A stretch of 5,724 nt of DNA from Nitrososphaerales archaeon (lineage in GTDB: Archaea > Thermoproteota > Nitrososphaeria > Nitrososphaerales > CADDZS01). A program made the translations under genes and the position numbers. The notes beneath the pieces are model-generated. The model searched no databases. It was not told the origin of the DNA and saw nothing but the letters and a program-made list of their open reading frames with translations. Where the stretch lies: the NCBI GenBank assembly GCA_030043455.1, contig JASHXQ010000039.1, forward strand, positions 1 through 5,724, in the 5' to 3' direction. Shown here piece after piece: positions 1-4,714 of the stretch (its first letter is position 1; each line of letters starts with the position of its first letter).

Positions 1-53
1 TGAAATCAGCTAGACAAACCACTGGGAGAGAAAATCATCAGATTCCGGGATCC

Positions 54-446
54 TCACTTCTTAGTTTTGATCCTCTGCCGCCTCTCAGAGAGAAGTTGAG
101 GATAAGTAATAGACAGTTCGTTCTTCAACTCTGACGAGAGACTAAATTCATCCCGATAGGGACAAAAGGTGTCTTTCACCGCTGACTGAGTATCCACATC
201 AAATATGATGGGATAGAGCATGCAACCTTTTGGTCGATTCTTGTAGATGGTGCACGTTGTCCCATCATGAAAAACGCATCTTCCTGCATCGCTGTTCCTT
301 AGAACTTTGAAGCCTTTGTCTGATTCAACGAAAAAATGTTCTTCATAACCGAGTCCAACAATGCGTTTGACATCTTCATCCAATAACATCATTTCTGTGT
401 GGTAGCAGCAGCTTACACAGCTATGAATCTTGCAAACATTCTTCAA
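54..446 (-). CDS. YkgJ-family cysteine-cluster protein
   Basis: This 130-aa protein has the pattern of the YkgJ/UPF0153 family, small proteins thought to bind zinc or an iron-sulfur centre through clustered cysteines; their cellular role is mostly unknown. Cysteines lie at 5, 10, 13 and 14 (a CxxCC cluster near the N-terminus), then at 57, 65, 75 and 95. The segment from residue 56 to 79 follows the family consensus: R-C-x-F, then C-x-I-Y, then N-R-P-x-x-C-x-x-Y-P. The only usable start that keeps the first cysteine cluster is a TTG (444-446); no in-frame ATG or GTG lies upstream. A T-rich tract on the minus strand (about 468-475) sits roughly 25 nt upstream and could be its TATA element, giving a leaderless mRNA. 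It is divergent from the small plus-strand genes that follow. The family call is firm; the metal and function are not known. Confidence 0.85.
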   Translation of the reverse strand: MKNVCKIHSCVSCCYHTEMMLLDEDVKRIVGLGYEEHFFVESDKGFKVLRNSDAGRCVFHDGTTCTIYKNRPKGCMLYPIIFDVDTQSAVKDTFCPYRDEFSLSSELKNELSITYPQLLSERRQRIKTKK

Positions 447-612
447 ACCGAAAAAGACAACTCGAACAAAAAAAGAAGGGGTAAAAAGGGAAATTAAAAG
501 GCGATGCTTCCAAGGCGGAAATGGTGGTAGGATTTCTCGCGGAGGTCGTCCCTATCAATCATTTGCAGCACATACACAAAGAAAGGAGGTTTTTGTCGCT
601 AGTAATGCCTGA
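430..612 (+). other. Basic Gly/Arg-rich reading frame, possible 5' part of frameshifted gene
   Basis: This 60-codon open frame encodes a strongly basic peptide: many Lys/Arg residues in the first 25 positions, then a GGNGGR-S-RGG stretch resembling RGG-type nucleic-acid-binding tails, ending in KEVFVASNA. Its TGA (610-612) overlaps the ATG at 605 of the zinc-binding frame by 8 nt. The composition looks more protein-like than the overlapping start of the 521 frame. Against it, the only standard start is a TTG at 430 that overlaps the start of the divergent YkgJ gene, and there is no in-frame ATG or GTG. It may be the N-terminal half of one gene that moved into the +1 frame near the T5 run at 590-594, a separate small gene coupled to the next one, or chance. 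Unresolved. Confidence 0.25.
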
Positions 613-796
613 TATAGTACGACTACTTAGTATCTCCATGAGTCATAAACCAGAGAACTTGACGCATTATTGCATTAGGGGTCACATCAAGGAACCCGGT
701 ATGCTAGTATGCAGTCAATGTAACTTGGACATCGTTGCCGAGGAAAAGCTGCGTCGGAAGCACTGGGAAGGAAATACTAATCGTAGATCTCGCTGA
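521..796 (+). CDS. Small putative zinc-binding protein
   Basis: This is a 91-aa frame whose C-terminal two thirds look like a genuine small zinc-binding protein. From the third methionine (638) it carries a C-x3-H-x8-C-x2-C arrangement (Cys51, His55, Cys64 and Cys67 from the 521 start), followed by a charged helix with EEKLRRKH. I do not recognise a family; small zinc-ribbon proteins are common in archaea and often bind nucleic acid or RNA polymerase factors, but that is only analogy. The start is uncertain. ATG 521 has an AT-rich box (AATTAAAAG, 492-500) about 25 nt upstream, fitting leaderless transcription. ATG 605 follows a strong GGAGG (585-589), but with a long 15-nt gap. ATG 638 would also keep all metal ligands. 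The first 28 residues from ATG 521 overlap a different frame that looks more protein-like, so a frameshift is possible. Confidence 0.5.
   Translation: MVVGFLAEVVPINHLQHIHKERRFLSLVMPDIVRLLSISMSHKPENLTHYCIRGHIKEPGMLVCSQCNLDIVAEEKLRRKHWEGNTNRRSR
585..590 (+). promoter_or_regulatory. Shine-Dalgarno-like GGAGGT
   Basis: GGAGGT is a near-perfect anti-16S match and lies 14 nt before ATG 605. It is the best argument for translation starting at 605 rather than 521, although the spacing is longer than usual. A TTG at 593 is in frame but too close to use it. Confidence 0.35.
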
Positions 797-836
797 TGTA
801 GCAAACGAAAAAAGGATCTTATGTACAGAGGTTAAA

Positions 837-911
837 ATGAAGGGGTTCTTCACAATCGTACAAGAAATTGCGAAAAGCGAAAAAATGATTCCTATGATCG
901 TGGAAAGATAG
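837..911 (+). CDS. Possible 24-aa microORF
   Basis: An ATG at 837 opens 24 codons (peptide begins MKGFFTIVQEIAKSEK) ending at TAG 909-911. AGAGGT (827-832) lies just 4 nt upstream and could act as a weak ribosome site. The peptide is amphipathic and Lys/Glu-containing, without cysteines. It sits between the zinc-binding gene and the 953 gene, on the same strand. It is too short to separate from chance on composition alone, and the stretch could simply be spacer. Confidence 0.15.
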   Translation: MKGFFTIVQEIAKSEKMIPMIVER

Positions 912-923
912 ATGTCATGGATC

Positions 924-930
924 CTAAAAT
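924..930 (+). promoter_or_regulatory. TATA-like box for the 953 gene
   Basis: CTAAAAT is centred about 26 nt before ATG 953. Archaeal TATA boxes lie about 25-27 nt upstream of the transcription start, so this predicts a transcript that starts at or next to the ATG. No Shine-Dalgarno sequence precedes the ATG, which agrees. Confidence 0.4.
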
Positions 931-952
931 GTCTGTGGACTAAATCAAAAAA

Positions 953-1255
953 ATGTTCATCCGGATTGGAGACGTAGAGTTCACTGATAGTATTGAAGCT
1001 CAATATTCCGTGACGCGGTATTCCGCTAGTTCAATTGGGATAAGAGCCCGAGTACAATCGGAAAAAGAGGTCAAGCAAGACGAGGAAAAATTGTACAAAC
1101 TCAGAGAGGGTAAAGCAGAAGATATTGAGATCCTGACCGGGGATGGGAGCACTGTCAAGGGGTCGTACAAGATAAATGAATTGAACTGGAAGAAGGAACG
1201 GAAAGAAGATGGATCATACGAACTGATATTCAACATTGGTCTGCAAAAACAGTAA
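953..1255 (+). CDS. Conserved-looking hypothetical protein, 100 aa
   Basis: I do not recognise this family. The protein has 100 residues, no cysteines, no signal peptide and no membrane segment. It reads as an alpha/beta protein: short strands around residues 1-10 and 17-35, one charged helix at about 37-53 (E/K-rich), then strands around 57-61, 68-76 and 88-98 with turn-forming GDGS and EDGS loops. The final Gly-x-Tyr-x-Ile ... Asp-Gly-Ser ... Phe-x-Ile pattern is of a kind seen in small beta-barrel domains, but that gives no function. The ATG at 953 is the first in-frame start after a TAA at 941-943, and it has a TATA-like box at leaderless distance. A GC-rich hairpin (1285-1303) about 30 nt past the stop may end the transcript. 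It appears to be a single-gene unit. Confidence 0.6.
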   Translation: MFIRIGDVEFTDSIEAQYSVTRYSASSIGIRARVQSEKEVKQDEEKLYKLREGKAEDIEILTGDGSTVKGSYKINELNWKKERKEDGSYELIFNIGLQKQ

Positions 1256-1284
1256 CAGGCTGCTCTAACTTTTAGACAGTTTAG

Positions 1285-1303
1285 GCCCTCCGCAAGGGAG
1301 GGC
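1285..1303 (+). terminator. GC-rich hairpin after the 953 gene
   Basis: GCCCTCC (1285-1291) and GGAGGGC (1297-1303) form a perfect 7-bp stem around a 5-nt loop. No U-tract follows, so it is not a standard bacterial terminator; archaeal termination relies mainly on T-rich stretches. It may instead protect or define the 3' end of the 953 transcript. Confidence 0.4.
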
Positions 1304-1354
1304 ATTATCAATCGTTTCACTATGACCGTAATCTCGAACTTGGATCCTCTGCGG

Positions 1355-1405
1355 GAAAACGAGAAAACGGATCTCAGTTTATGGTCGAGTATATGCGGCG
1401 CATAT
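1355..1405. promoter_or_regulatory. Candidate operator region upstream of thermosome gene
   Basis: Two copies of GAAAACG (1355-1361 and 1363-1369) lie 8 bp apart. They are followed by a perfect dyad, ATATGC (1391-1396) and GCATAT (1400-1405), around a GGC spacer. The dyad ends about 60 nt before the annotated ATG and lies upstream of both candidate TATA boxes. Thermosome genes are commonly heat- or stress-responsive, and a 15-nt dyad suits a dimeric regulator. No known regulator motif is recognised here. Confidence 0.35.
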
Positions 1406-1449
1406 CGTCTAGTATCGAGGAAAAATTAGCACTTTCCGGCTAGCTCGCC

Positions 1450-1455
1450 TTTTAA
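1450..1455 (+). promoter_or_regulatory. TATA-like box near the thermosome start
   Basis: TTTTAA is centred 32 nt before the internal ATG at 1485 and would place the transcript start around 1478-1480, between ATG 1467 and ATG 1485. If this is the real promoter, translation would start at 1485. A second AT-rich box (AAAAATTA, 1421-1428) would instead give a short leader and allow ATG 1467. Confidence 0.35.
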
Positions 1456-1466
1456 GCAGGGCGCAA

Positions 1467-3146
1467 ATGAATGCTTCCAAACAAATGTCAACACTCATTC
1501 CGGCCAAGACCTCTTCGGGTCAACAGGTATTCATTCTCAAAGAAGGATCAAATGAAACGAAGGGGCGAGATGCTCAGAAAAATAACATCTTTGCTGCAAA
1601 GCTGATCGCTGAAATCGTAAAGTCGAGCTTAGGTCCAAGGGGGATGGACAAGATGCTCGTAGATGCGATGGGTGACGTTACAATTACCAACGATGGTGCA
1701 ACCATCCTCAAGGAAATCGACGTCCAACATCCTGCTGCAAAGATGTTGGTCGAGACCTCAAAAACGACCGATAGTGAAGTTGGTGACGGTACCACCTCGG
1801 TTGTTATACTCGCTGGCGCACTTCTGGAAAATGCCGAGGAACTAATCAACAAAGATGTCCATCCAACGACCATCGTCGACGGCTACTTGAAAGCAGAGGA
1901 CAAAGTTCTCTCAATTTTGAAAGAGATGGCTGTAAAGGTCAAACCCGAAGACAAGAAAACTTTGGAACAAGTAGCAGAAACTAGCATGCAAACCAAACTT
2001 GTCTCCGATATTGGCAAAGAGCTCGCCTCAGTGGTCGTAGAAGGATTACTATTGATCGCCGAGAAAAACGAGGATGGTACTTCCAAAGTGGATATTGATA
2101 ATATCAAAGTGGAAAAGAAAGCTGGTGGCTCTTCGAGTGACACCAAACTAATCAGAGGCATTATTCTGGACAAAGAGGTTGTCCACCCTGGGATGCCAAA
2201 AAGAATCGAGCAGGCGAAGATCGCCCTAGTCCTTTCCCCCCTTGAAATTGAAAAGACTGAATTTTCTGCAGAGATCAGAATTAATACACCTGCACAAATG
2301 CAAGGGTTTCTAGACGAAGAGAACTCCATGCTCTCATCTATGGTAGAAAAGATAGAAGCTTCGGGTGCAAACGTCCTAATCTGCCAAAAGGGGATTGACG
2401 ATGTGGCTCAGAGTCTGCTCGCAAGAAAGGGGATTCTCGCAGTCAGAAGGGCGAAAGAAAGTGACATGACTCGTCTTTCCAAAGCCACCGGGGCAAGAAC
2501 AGTTACAAACCTAGACGATCTTTCTCCGAAGGACTTGGGTTTTGCGAAGCTCGTAGAAGAAAGGAAGATCGAGCAGGACAAGTGGGTGTTCATTGAGGGT
2601 TGCAAGAATCCGAAAGCGGTTAGCATACTTGTTCGCGGCGGATCTCAAAGGGTCGTGGACGAAGCAGAAAGAAGCCTTCACGACGCAATCATGGTCGTAA
2701 AGGACGTGCTAGAAGAACCTGCGATTGTCGCAGGCGGTGGGGCGCCGGAGGCGGAAGCTGCTTCCAGGCTGAGGGAATTCGCGACAAAGTTGCCTGGAAG
2801 GGAACAGCTTGCCGTTCTCAAGTTCGCGGACGCGCTCGAATCAATACCACTGACACTTGCAGAAAACGCCGGTATGGATATCATTGACGTACAGGTCGAA
2901 CTTAGGGCGAAGCACGCACAAGGAAAGATCTGGTACGGAGTTGACGCACGCTCAGGAAAGGTCGGAGACATGTTGGAAGAAAAAGTGATCGAACCTCTCG
3001 CGGTAAAGGAGGAAATTATCAGAGCCGCAAGCGAAGCAACCAGCATGGTACTCCGGGTGGATGACATTCTTGCCTCGGGCAAATCGGCTGCTCCCCCGGG
3101 TCCTCCTCCAGGTGGAATGGGAGGAATGGGCGGCATGGGAATGTAG
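1467..3146 (+). CDS. ths: Thermosome subunit (group II chaperonin)
   Basis: This is a full-length subunit of the archaeal group II chaperonin, the cytosolic double-ring ATPase that folds proteins inside a chamber closed by built-in lids. It has 559 residues, close to the usual 540-560. ATP-site motifs in order: LGPRGMDKM (55-63), TNDGATIL (74-81, with Asp76), GDGTTS (107-112, with Asp108), the segment with Asp406 (ERSLHDA), GGGAPE (423-428) and NAGMD (467-471). The Asp residues match the nucleotide-magnesium and hydrolysis positions of the family. Residues about 255-300 form the apical lid region. The tail is Pro/Gly-rich, then GGMGGMGGMGM, a flexible end typical of these proteins. No Shine-Dalgarno precedes the ATG. 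Starting at the internal ATG (1485) would give 553 aa and fits a TATA box at 1450; the first six residues are not conserved in the family. Which paralogue it is cannot be told from here. Confidence 0.98.
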   Translation: MNASKQMSTLIPAKTSSGQQVFILKEGSNETKGRDAQKNNIFAAKLIAEIVKSSLGPRGMDKMLVDAMGDVTITNDGATILKEIDVQHPAAKMLVETSKTTDSEVGDGTTSVVILAGALLENAEELINKDVHPTTIVDGYLKAEDKVLSILKEMAVKVKPEDKKTLEQVAETSMQTKLVSDIGKELASVVVEGLLLIAEKNEDGTSKVDIDNIKVEKKAGGSSSDTKLIRGIILDKEVVHPGMPKRIEQAKIALVLSPLEIEKTEFSAEIRINTPAQMQGFLDEENSMLSSMVEKIEASGANVLICQKGIDDVAQSLLARKGILAVRRAKESDMTRLSKATGARTVTNLDDLSPKDLGFAKLVEERKIEQDKWVFIEGCKNPKAVSILVRGGSQRVVDEAERSLHDAIMVVKDVLEEPAIVAGGGAPEAEAASRLREFATKLPGREQLAVLKFADALESIPLTLAENAGMDIIDVQVELRAKHAQGKIWYGVDARSGKVGDMLEEKVIEPLAVKEEIIRAASEATSMVLRVDDILASGKSAAPPGPPPGGMGGMGGMGM

Positions 3147-3163
3147 ATTCGGAAGGCTCTTCT

Positions 3164-3177
3164 CTGTGACCACACAG
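3164..3177. repeat. Short dyad after thermosome gene
   Basis: CTGTG (3164-3168) and CACAG (3173-3177) flank a 4-nt ACCA spacer, about 17 nt after the thermosome stop. It could form a small hairpin at the mRNA end. The 106-bp stretch between 3147 and 3252 otherwise holds a CGGG/CCCG inverted pair around TTTTAAA (3185-3203) and no gene. Confidence 0.2.
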
Positions 3178-3252
3178 TAGTCCGCGGGAATTTTAAACGC
3201 CCGGGGAGGCGCTTCTATGTTCTCGGTCCAATAAGGTCTTGGTTGGTATCTG

Positions 3253-3486
3253 TTATGCCGTAGATGGACGATACCGTATTCGCGTGTAGACTACAAGCCA
3301 GAAGACGAAAAAGACCAAAATTATTGTAATCGAAGTTATCGTGACCGGCGAGAATACGTCAAAATAGATCAAAGCAAACAGCAACACCGAAGCCCAGAGG
3401 ATAATTAATCTGGTGGAGGCATAAGGCTTCTTTAGACTCATAACACCAGACGGTGAGATTTCAACAGGCTTACACTTTTCGGTCAC
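3253..3486 (-). CDS. Small two-helix membrane protein
   Basis: This 77-aa protein has two hydrophobic stretches long enough to span a membrane: about residues 27-45 (Leu/Ile/Ala/Phe-rich with one Trp) and 48-68 (Thr/Ile then Val/Phe-rich). Only a short Ser-Pro turn separates them, giving a helical hairpin. The end RIRYRP is positively charged and the N-terminal tail carries Lys residues, so both ends are probably cytoplasmic. No family is recognised and no function can be assigned. The chosen start is GTG (3484-3486), because an AT-rich box (3508-3517) lies about 27 nt upstream; an internal ATG at 3441 would drop the first 15 residues but keep both helices. It is convergent with the thermosome gene, and a 140-bp inverted-repeat region separates it from the 85-aa gene on the same strand. 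Confidence 0.5.
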   Translation of the reverse strand: MTEKCKPVEISPSGVMSLKKPYASTRLIILWASVLLFALIYFDVFSPVTITSITIILVFFVFWLVVYTRIRYRPSTA

Positions 3487-3507
3487 ACAATAACAAGTTT
3501 CACGTGC

Positions 3508-3517
3508 AAAAAATTTA
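3508..3517 (-). promoter_or_regulatory. TATA-like box for the 3253-3486 gene
   Basis: The minus strand reads TAAATTTTTT, centred about 27 nt before the GTG at 3486. This predicts a leaderless mRNA and supports the GTG over the internal ATG. Confidence 0.4.
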
Positions 3518-3519
3518 CT

Positions 3520-3540
3520 TGCCCTGATAGAATTGGGGCA
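3520..3540. repeat. Inverted repeat 1 upstream of the membrane-protein gene
   Basis: TGCCC (3520-3524) pairs with GGGCA (3536-3540), plus one possible T-G pair inside, leaving a 9-nt loop. It lies directly upstream of the TATA-like box on the minus strand and 4 nt from a second, stronger inverted repeat. Confidence 0.3.
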
Positions 3541-3544
3541 TCAT

Positions 3545-3566
3545 GGAGAACTGACCGAAGTTCTCC
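3545..3566. repeat. Inverted repeat 2, 8-bp perfect stem
   Basis: GGAGAACT (3545-3552) and AGTTCTCC (3559-3566) are exact complements around a 6-nt loop. The stretch 3567-3583 is pyrimidine-rich on the plus strand. The stem falls between two minus-strand genes and could be a 3'-end hairpin for the 85-aa gene or an operator for the membrane-protein gene. A third, weaker repeat (CCTTT at 3604-3608, AAAGG at 3612-3616) lies just past the stop of the 85-aa gene. Confidence 0.4.
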
Positions 3567-3625
3567 GATCCTCCTTCCTTCTTCTGAACGAAGTTAAATG
3601 GCCCCTTTTCCAAAGGAGGCGGTCT

Positions 3626-3883
3626 CTATCGTCCTAACATTCCTCGACGTTTCATAATTTCTATTTCGATAACATCGATCCTCGTTTGGTTCAGTTCATT
3701 TCGAGAAACTAACGCCCTATAGCTGCTCGGATTGCAATCCACTCCAAGCAATCCAATTTGCCTCTGGAATGAATCGCGAGTCTGTTTGCACAGGTCCAGC
3801 TCTCGAGCCAGATCCCAGTCCCGTGCGGCAACTGCCCATTTTTTCGCTCGGACCAGTTCAGCTTCCGTTGAGTCTACTATCAT
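3626..3883 (-). CDS. Small helical protein, 85 aa
   Basis: I do not recognise the family. The protein is predicted to be almost entirely helical: one helix at about 6-43, rich in Ala, Arg, Asp and Leu, a Gly/Asn-Pro break at about 44-52, and a second helix at about 53-80 rich in Glu, Ile and Arg. Hydrophobic residues recur every three or four positions, so a helical hairpin or coiled-coil dimer is likely. The section around residues 16-30 (Trp, Ala-Ala, Asp-Trp-Asp, Ala-Arg-Glu-Leu) loosely recalls helical-hairpin motifs such as UVR or TPR units, but the spacing does not match well enough to claim either. It has two cysteines (32 and 50), no signal and no membrane helix. The ATG at 3881-3883 has a TATA-like box about 29 nt upstream, consistent with leaderless expression. 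Confidence 0.55.
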   Translation of the reverse strand: MIVDSTEAELVRAKKWAVAARDWDLARELDLCKQTRDSFQRQIGLLGVDCNPSSYRALVSRNELNQTRIDVIEIEIMKRRGMLGR

Positions 3884-3907
3884 GCGTCCGGAACCACCCG
3901 TTTCGAG

Positions 3908-3916
3908 CTATTAAAC
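3908..3916 (-). promoter_or_regulatory. TATA-like box for the 3626-3883 gene
   Basis: The minus strand reads GTTTAATAG, centred about 29 nt before the ATG at 3883. With no Shine-Dalgarno in between, a leaderless or near-leaderless transcript is predicted. Confidence 0.4.
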
Positions 3917-4276
3917 CCTAACCAAAGGGCTTTAACTCAAGCATTTAGTTTTTCGAAGTTTCTACAGAGATTTCCAATTCAACTGGTTGAAAATAAATCT
4001 ACTTTGACATTAAAGCGCCAAGTTTTTTTCTCAACCTGCGTTATTAGATTTAGAGCGGTCAATTCACAGGCAGTTCATTCAGAACTCATGTGGATCAACA
4101 TTTTACGCTATTCTCGTCTGCCCGGTTTCGGGATGGGAAACCACTTAAACGAGTCGCTGTTCCTGCTATCGGCAGACTCGTGGCCTGCTTCGCCGAGAAA
4201 CGTTGAGAGCGGAACCTCTGGTGGTTTAATTTCGTATCTTCATGCCAAGTAGGTTCTGATACCTCCCGCTTATAAC
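3917..4276. other. 360-bp region without a convincing gene
   Basis: The first 180 bp are AT-rich and include a T7 run (4021-4027) that could terminate plus-strand transcription, although no plus-strand gene precedes it. Open frames here start with rare codons, overlap on both strands and have no coherent domain. The second half is more GC-rich and contains the nested inverted repeats at 4113-4180. A TTATAA box (4270-4275), symmetric on both strands, sits immediately before ATG 4277 and could drive a minus-strand transcript starting near 4245. TTTAAT (4225-4230) is a better-placed candidate for the plus-strand gene. Confidence 0.5.
4113..4180. ncRNA. Candidate structured RNA element with alternative pairings
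   Basis: Four perfect inverted-repeat pairs overlap in 68 nt. CTCGT (4113-4117) can pair with ACGAG (4149-4153). GTCTGCC (4116-4122) can pair with GGCAGAC (4171-4177). GGTTT (4124-4128) pairs with AAACC (4138-4142). CGAGTC (4150-4155) can pair with GACTCG (4175-4180). The third hairpin is compatible with all others, while the first, second and fourth exclude one another in part. That could form a two-state leader about 100 nt ahead of the 4277 gene, or a minus-strand small RNA. It matches no riboswitch or RNA family that I can name, and the strand is undecided. Confidence 0.25.
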
Positions 4277-4576
4277 ATGGAACGACATGAACTGCCCACA
4301 TCGGTATTTGAATTGTCAATCAACAGAGATTCAGACATTTCGGCAAGAGCTAGATTCTACAATGAGCCCGGTGTCGCTCACATCATTTCGAAGAATGGAG
4401 TTCCGAATACCAAAAAAGCAATGCAAATCATGGTATCGGAAGGAAGCGTTGCGAAATCTGGAGTTACTCAAGAGCTTATTGATCGGATCGGTTTTGTGAC
4501 CTTTGCCGTGCACCCCCAGCAAATCAACATACGAGACAAGGCAACCGGGAGAATAATCGCTGTCATACCCCGATGA
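4277..4576 (+). CDS. Hypothetical protein, 99 aa
   Basis: I do not recognise this family. The 99-aa protein has no cysteine, no signal peptide and no membrane helix. Its middle (about residues 44-72) looks helical, with NTKKAMQIM and VTQELIDRIG, and is flanked by beta-like stretches at 31-38 and at 72-77, 81-86 and 92-97, the last ending in GRIIAVIPR. This suggests a compact alpha/beta domain. The ATG at 4277 is the most upstream plausible start; no Shine-Dalgarno is present. TTATAA directly abuts the ATG and is too close to be its own promoter, while TTTAAT (4225-4230) would give a leader of roughly 20-25 nt. The stop overlaps the ATG of a 30-codon ORF (ATGA), and an ArsC-like gene follows on the same strand, so the three may be partly co-transcribed. 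Confidence 0.6.
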   Translation: MERHELPTSVFELSINRDSDISARARFYNEPGVAHIISKNGVPNTKKAMQIMVSEGSVAKSGVTQELIDRIGFVTFAVHPQQINIRDKATGRIIAVIPR

Positions 4577-4665
4577 AAGTGACTATCTCAGGGAATCCTT
4601 ACTCTCGGCTCTTCACCGAAGAACTGATCAAAGGACTTCCTATTGATTGTGCTCTAAAAATATGA
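4573..4665 (+). CDS. Possible 30-aa microprotein, ATGA-coupled
   Basis: The ATG at 4573 shares ATGA with the TGA stop of the preceding gene, an arrangement typical of translational coupling in prokaryotic operons. The frame runs 30 codons to TGA at 4663-4665. The peptide (MKVTISGNPYSRLFTEELI and 11 further residues) looks protein-like: a beta-like MKVTIS start, a turn, then an amphipathic helix. It could be a real microprotein, the truncated N-terminus of a longer decayed gene, or coincidence. A TATA-like box for the next gene overlaps its last codons. Confidence 0.3.
   Translation: MKVTISGNPYSRLFTEELIKGLPIDCALKI
4655..4663 (+). promoter_or_regulatory. TATA-like box for the ArsC-like gene
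   Basis: TAAAAATAT is centred near 4659, predicting transcription from about 4685. That leaves a leader of about 30 nt before ATG 4715, containing GGAAGG (4700-4705), a Shine-Dalgarno-like site with a 9-nt gap. This gene would therefore be leadered, unlike most of its neighbours. Confidence 0.45.
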
Positions 4666-4714
4666 TGGCAACGTAGCCTGAATTGTCGCGCAGTTGTCAG
4701 GAAGGATTGGAATC

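Noticed and set aside
3117..3146. Gly/Gly/Met tandem repeat at the thermosome 3' end
   Set aside because: It is the ordinary flexible tail of archaeal thermosome subunits, not an unusual repeat element.
1574..3175. Several long open frames on the minus strand across the thermosome gene
   Set aside because: They mirror the codon bias of the thermosome gene, are Ser-rich shadows and have no recognisable domain.
3203..3234. GGGGAGG followed by ATG at 3217 with TTTTAAA upstream
   Set aside because: The promoter and ribosome-site layout looks good, but the frame stops after five codons and no longer frame follows.
4116..4177. tRNA-like fold with a 7-bp outer stem
   Set aside because: The 7-bp stem encloses only 62 nt, there is no TTCRA T-loop and no anticodon arm can be placed.
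4004..4252. 82-codon plus-strand frame
   Set aside because: It starts with TTG, overlaps another open frame on the opposite strand, has no coherent domain and runs through the inverted-repeat region.
4095..4260. Possible 5S rRNA gene on the minus strand
   Set aside because: The minus strand contains CCCATCCCGAA inside a GGTTT/AAACC hairpin, as in 5S loop C, but the conserved AAGUUAAGC segment, helices IV and V and a closing helix I of the right length are not found.
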